22,377 nt of DNA, taken from a virus. Numbering within the stretch: the first letter of the stretch is position 1; the number at the start of each line of letters is the position of its first letter. The position numbers and the translations under genes were made by a program. The DNA is taken from positions 1 to 22,377 of IMG/VR virus record IMGVR_UViG_3300028388_003265; one strand, given 5' to 3'. Positions 19,541 to 22,377 of this stretch are shown here, one piece after another. Under the pieces are notes generated by a model. The model saw nothing but the letters and a program-made list of their open reading frames with translations. It was not told the origin of the DNA and did no database searches.

Positions 19541-21049
19541 ATGGCAATACAAAACAAAAGTACGGTTTGCGCAATAGTTCCAGAGGTCACCGAAGGAACA
19601 CCAGTTGCCCCAACTAGCGCAACAGAAGATTATATCGCACTACAAGAGGGCTTTACTGTTGCCCCATCATTCGACGAGCTGGAAAACGCAGAGCTAACAG
19701 GCTCCATTGGAATGTCAAAGAGTGCATTGGGTTTTGAAAATCCTACAGCATCTTTGAGTCATTATTTAAAACACTCAGGGGTGGAAGGTACAGAGCCAGC
19801 ATTCGGATTGTTGATTGAATCTTGTTTAGGAGGAACCGGCGGGCCGGGGGCCGAGTATGACACGGTTGCAGGATCAACAACCAGTGTGGTTAATGTAGAT
19901 TCAGGTGAAGGGGCCAACTATGAGCGTGGGACTGCTTTGCTAGTCAAAGATGCCACTAACGGCTATTCGGTTAGGAATGTTCTTTCTGTTGCAACGGATG
20001 CTTTAACGCTTGCTTTTGACCTTGCAAATGCTCCAGCTTCCGGTGTGAACCTAGGTAATGCTATCCTAAAAAAACCAGCAAATTCAGGCCATCCAACATT
20101 TGCCAAGTGGGTTTATAGAGGTAATGGAGGAGCTACAGAGTTGATTGCTGGATGTCGTGCAACGTCAATGACAATAAATTGTACAGCAGGGGAATTTGTC
20201 AATACAGACTTTGACATTGAAGGAATTGAGTATTTTTGGAATCCCATTGAGATAGCCGCCGCCGATATTTATTTAGATTTTACATCGGACAATGGAACAT
20301 TTGCCGCGGTGATTGCGACTGGGTGGTATAAAAACCCTCATGACCTTGCTGATACTATCGCCGCCGCTCTGGCCGCTCAGGATGGTGCAGAAACCTATAC
20401 TTGTACGTATTCAAATTCTACTGGAAAGTTTACAATAGCAACTTCTACAAGTGCCGTTCTTACTCTCCTGTGGAACACTGGAGCAAATGCCGCCAACACC
20501 ATTGCGGATAAAATTGGTTTCTCGACTGCCGCAGATGATTCAGGAGCGCAGACTTATACAAGTGACAATGCTCAAACTCTATCAAGCCCACAGACGGCGG
20601 ATTATGACGACCTTACCCCTATCGTGTCAAAAAATATACAATTGTTTATTGGTGACTCAACTGAAAACACTTGTGTAGGTGTAAGTGAATTTAGTTTAAC
20701 TGTCACAGGTGAAAAATCTGATTTACTTTCTATTTGTGCAACAAGTGGGAAATCTGGCTCTTTAGTTACCAGTAGGGAAGTCACTGGGACCGCCACTTTA
20801 AGAGTTTCGCAATACGATGCAAAATATTTTGATAAATTTTCCAATAATGAAAATGTTCAACTTGCTTTTACTGCTGGAAATAAAACAGGTGGGAACTGGG
20901 TTGCTGGAGAGTGTGTAAATGTATTTATACCCACTGCAACAGTAAACAGTTTTGAGTTGCAGGACACAGATAATATAGTGGAATATTCTTTAAGCTTTAA
21001 AGGATATGTTGCTGACGGACTTGGAGAGGTCTATATAAATTTTCTATAA
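19541..21049 (+). CDS. Major tail tube protein
   Basis: A 502-aa protein beginning AIQNKSTVCAIVPEVTEGTP, the family opening of long siphovirus tail tube proteins, followed by the YIALQEGFTVAPSFDELENA strand region. The C-terminal FIPTATVNSFELQDTDNIVE followed by YSLSFKGY is the typical tube beta-barrel end. The middle (about residues 235-355, AAADIYLDFTSDNGTFAAVI to QTADYDD) looks like an inserted Thr/Ala-rich surface domain. AGGAGGG lies before the ATG. The product stacks in hexameric rings around the tape measure. Confidence 0.83.
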   Translation: MAIQNKSTVCAIVPEVTEGTPVAPTSATEDYIALQEGFTVAPSFDELENAELTGSIGMSKSALGFENPTASLSHYLKHSGVEGTEPAFGLLIESCLGGTGGPGAEYDTVAGSTTSVVNVDSGEGANYERGTALLVKDATNGYSVRNVLSVATDALTLAFDLANAPASGVNLGNAILKKPANSGHPTFAKWVYRGNGGATELIAGCRATSMTINCTAGEFVNTDFDIEGIEYFWNPIEIAAADIYLDFTSDNGTFAAVIATGWYKNPHDLADTIAAALAAQDGAETYTCTYSNSTGKFTIATSTSAVLTLLWNTGANAANTIADKIGFSTAADDSGAQTYTSDNAQTLSSPQTADYDDLTPIVSKNIQLFIGDSTENTCVGVSEFSLTVTGEKSDLLSICATSGKSGSLVTSREVTGTATLRVSQYDAKYFDKFSNNENVQLAFTAGNKTGGNWVAGECVNVFIPTATVNSFELQDTDNIVEYSLSFKGYVADGLGEVYINFL

Positions 21050-21057
21050 AGTTAATC

Positions 21058-21079
21058 GGGAGGGTCTTAGGACTCTCCC
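21058..21079 (+). terminator. Hairpin between tail tube and chaperone genes
   Basis: GGGAGGGTC (21058-21066) pairs with GACTCTCCC (21071-21079), nine pairs with one G-T and a TTAG tetraloop, 8 bp past the tail tube stop. No T-run follows. It may cause partial termination or protect the abundant tube mRNA end, lowering expression of the chaperones downstream. Confidence 0.5.
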
Positions 21080-21080
21080 A

Positions 21081-21097
21081 TATTCAGGGAGAGAATA
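21081..21097 (+). promoter_or_regulatory. Shine-Dalgarno in a hairpin loop before the chaperone gene
   Basis: TATTC (21081-21085) and GAATA (21093-21097) close a loop AGGGAGA that holds the Shine-Dalgarno; ATG 21101 follows. All but one of its 17 bases equal the element before the major capsid gene. Confidence 0.5.
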
Positions 21098-21100
21098 ATA

Positions 21101-21430
21101 ATGAGAGAATTTAATTTTGATTTAAAAGAGTACAAGGAAATTACTGGTAAGTTAGTTTTAACAATCCCAACATATCGACAGCGATTAAAAATGATTAAGG
21201 ATTGTAATTTTAAAATTAACGAGAATGGCGAAGTAAATACAGGGTTAGACTCACTAGACTCTATTGTAAATTTATTAGATGCCGCCAAACCTCATTTTAA
21301 AAAAATAGATTTAAAATGTGGTGAAATTCATGTCAAGAGTTTTGAGGACATGGAGAGTTACCCAGAATTTGATCAGCTTTTAACGGCCGCCGCCTCATCT
21401 GTATTAAATGCTGGCCGCTTGGGAAAGTAG
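21101..21430 (+). CDS. Tail assembly chaperone, short form (gpG-like)
   Basis: A 109-aa soluble protein between the tail tube and tape measure genes, the fixed siphovirus position for gpG. It begins REFNFDLKEYKEITGKLVLT, a strand-rich opening, and continues with helices. Its last codons TTG GGA AAG TAG contain the GGGAAAG slip site directly before the stop. The protein coats the tape measure during tail assembly and is absent from the virion. The call rests on position and the frameshift organisation. Confidence 0.82.
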   Translation: MREFNFDLKEYKEITGKLVLTIPTYRQRLKMIKDCNFKINENGEVNTGLDSLDSIVNLLDAAKPHFKKIDLKCGEIHVKSFEDMESYPEFDQLLTAAASSVLNAGRLGK

Positions 21431-21675
21431 AACAGAACTTACTTAAGCAACAAGCACAGTGGGCAGTCAAAGGTATGAAAGGGCATAATAAAATGTCTAT
21501 ATATGTAGAAGATTACTTTAATAAAAAAATGCTTTGCAAGCTTGGGTATAGGTTTAGTAGTGAAGATTTAGAAAGTGCCGATGTTGAGGCGTATAGTATT
21601 ATTAGTTCAGTTATACATAAGTATCAAGACGATGAAATGAAAAAATCCAGCAAAGGCAGACCACGGAGAAGGTAA
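21101..21675 (+). CDS. Tail assembly chaperone fusion (gpGT-like) by -1 frameshift
   Basis: A -1 slip at GGGAAAG (21421-21427) lets the ribosome bypass TAG 21428 and continue in the frame that reads VEQNLLKQQAQWAVKGMKGH and ends at TAA 21675, giving about 191 aa. The downstream frame is open from the slip point to its stop, and its first ATG (21475) has no Shine-Dalgarno, so it is not a separate gene. The T part is helical and ends in a basic tail SSKGRPRRR, suited to contact tape measure or tube. In lambda the GT fusion recruits the tube protein. Confidence 0.8.
21421..21427 (+). promoter_or_regulatory. Programmed -1 frameshift slippery site GGGAAAG
   Basis: G GGA AAG in the zero frame, immediately followed by TAG. 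This is the same heptamer as in the phage lambda G-T frameshift, in the correct phase and gene position. The adjacent stop codon may enhance slipping; no strong downstream stem is obvious. Confidence 0.82.
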
Positions 21676-21677
21676 CA

Positions 21678-22377
21678 ATGGCCGATACAATTAAAATCCC
21701 TATAGAAATTATAACTCAAGAAACTTTAGCAGAAATTAAAAAGTTTTCTAAAGAAGTTACTAAAAATTTAAAATTAATTGAAAAAACGGCCGGTGGGACA
21801 ACAAAAACTATTAAGCAAGTCAATCAAGCCACGAAAGATCAAACAAAAATTATTCAGAAAACAAATAAAGAAACTGAGACTTTTACAAAAACTCAAAAGA
21901 TTTTATCTACAGTACTGGCAGGGTTGGGGCTTGCGATAGCTGGCCAATCGGAAGGTTTTAAGGATTTTTCAAAACAATTTATTAGCGTAAACAGTGCATC
22001 CAAGGGGCTTACTTCTCTTTTAAAAATAACTTCTAAAGTTCTAAATGAATTTACAACTTTATCTAGTAAGGCAACTCTTGCCGCTTTTGCTTTTAAGAAA
22101 ATTTTAGAAGCTTTTAATATTGATATAGATAAATTAATTAAATTTTTGCAATTTTTAAACCAGATTGTAGCTAGGTTTGATGGTGGTTTGGCCTCATTGG
22201 CCCAGCAATATATAGATCTTGCATCAAATGGACTTGTTAAGGTAAACGAGTTATCCGAGAAGCAAGAAAAAATATTTGAAATTTTAGAGAAAAGAGTAAA
22301 GATTTTGGCCTCTGGGCTTGCTGGGCTAACAGGTATATTTTTAGCTCAATCGAAGTCAGCAATAAAATTAATTAATT
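21678..22377 (+). CDS. Tape measure protein, N-terminal part (runs off the window)
   Basis: The open frame from ATG 21678 continues without a stop to the end of the window (233 codons). It begins MADTIKIPIEIITQETLAEI, then a long Lys/Thr/Gln-rich coiled coil, hydrophobic stretches (LSTVLAGLGLAIAG; ILASGLAGLTGIFLA) and further helices. This helical style and position after gpG/gpGT define a siphovirus tape measure, which sets tail length and is ejected with the DNA. GGAGAAGG precedes the ATG, 2 bp after the gpGT stop. The C-terminal portion lies outside the window. Confidence 0.88.
   Translation, partial: MADTIKIPIEIITQETLAEIKKFSKEVTKNLKLIEKTAGGTTKTIKQVNQATKDQTKIIQKTNKETETFTKTQKILSTVLAGLGLAIAGQSEGFKDFSKQFISVNSASKGLTSLLKITSKVLNEFTTLSSKATLAAFAFKKILEAFNIDIDKLIKFLQFLNQIVARFDGGLASLAQQYIDLASNGLVKVNELSEKQEKIFEILEKRVKILASGLAGLTGIFLAQSKSAIKLIN

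Noticed and set aside
1-22377. CRISPR array or integrase/att site
   Set aside because: No regularly spaced repeat-spacer pattern and no recombinase gene are visible; the only regular repeats are the in-gene iterons.

Overview
The window is a stretch of an AT-rich, tailed double-stranded DNA phage (or prophage) genome with siphovirus-type architecture. The order small terminase, large terminase, portal, two head-tail/virion-assembly proteins, scaffold, major capsid protein, decoration-type proteins, tail terminator region, tail tube, frameshifted tail assembly chaperones and tape measure is the standard late operon, and it runs off the right edge inside the tape measure gene. No integrase, host gene or tRNA is visible. 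The host cannot be named from the sequence. Starts are preceded by clear AGGAG/AAGGG Shine-Dalgarno sequences, and several starts are TTG.

Layout. (1) 1-1931: rightward small genes behind a good promoter-like sequence, including a broken XhlA-like membrane gene, a ribbon-helix-helix protein with a C-terminal membrane anchor, and hypotheticals. (2) 5483 back to 1928: a tightly packed leftward operon starting with a Cro/cI-size HTH regulator and a Rad52-family annealing protein, followed by a hypothetical protein, two very small genes, a two-TM protein, a small lipoprotein-like protein and a 335-360 aa phage protein. The HTH gene has an operator-like palindrome over its own promoter. (3) 5794-8823: a rightward early module starting with a winged-helix replication-initiator candidate that carries six regularly spaced iteron-like repeats inside its own coding sequence, followed by small genes and a VVA0879-family zinc protein. 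(4) 8824-9373: a decayed TnpB/OrfB (IS200/IS605-type) fragment on the minus strand, abutting a RusA-like resolvase. (5) 9374-22377: RusA, a HExxHxxGxxH metalloprotease-like protein, then the packaging, head and tail genes.

How the parts fit. The divergent HTH/initiator intergenic region (5484-5793) looks like an early control region. Rad52, the initiator and RusA would form the phage replication/recombination set. The late genes make a capsid with scaffold-dependent assembly and a long non-contractile tail, with gpG/gpGT made through a lambda-type GGGAAAG -1 slip.

The most unusual signal is a pair of chromosomal-type parS sites (one perfect 16-bp palindrome and one near-perfect copy inside a 26-bp palindrome), 42 bp centre to centre, in the gap between the large terminase and portal genes, with no ParB in the window. 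This suggests use or titration of a host ParB, or plasmid-like maintenance with ParB encoded elsewhere. Other notable signals are the in-gene iterons, Shine-Dalgarno sequences placed in hairpin loops before several structural genes, a family of related GGAGAGTC/GACTCTCC hairpins at gene borders, and several genes that seem broken by short indels in A-runs.
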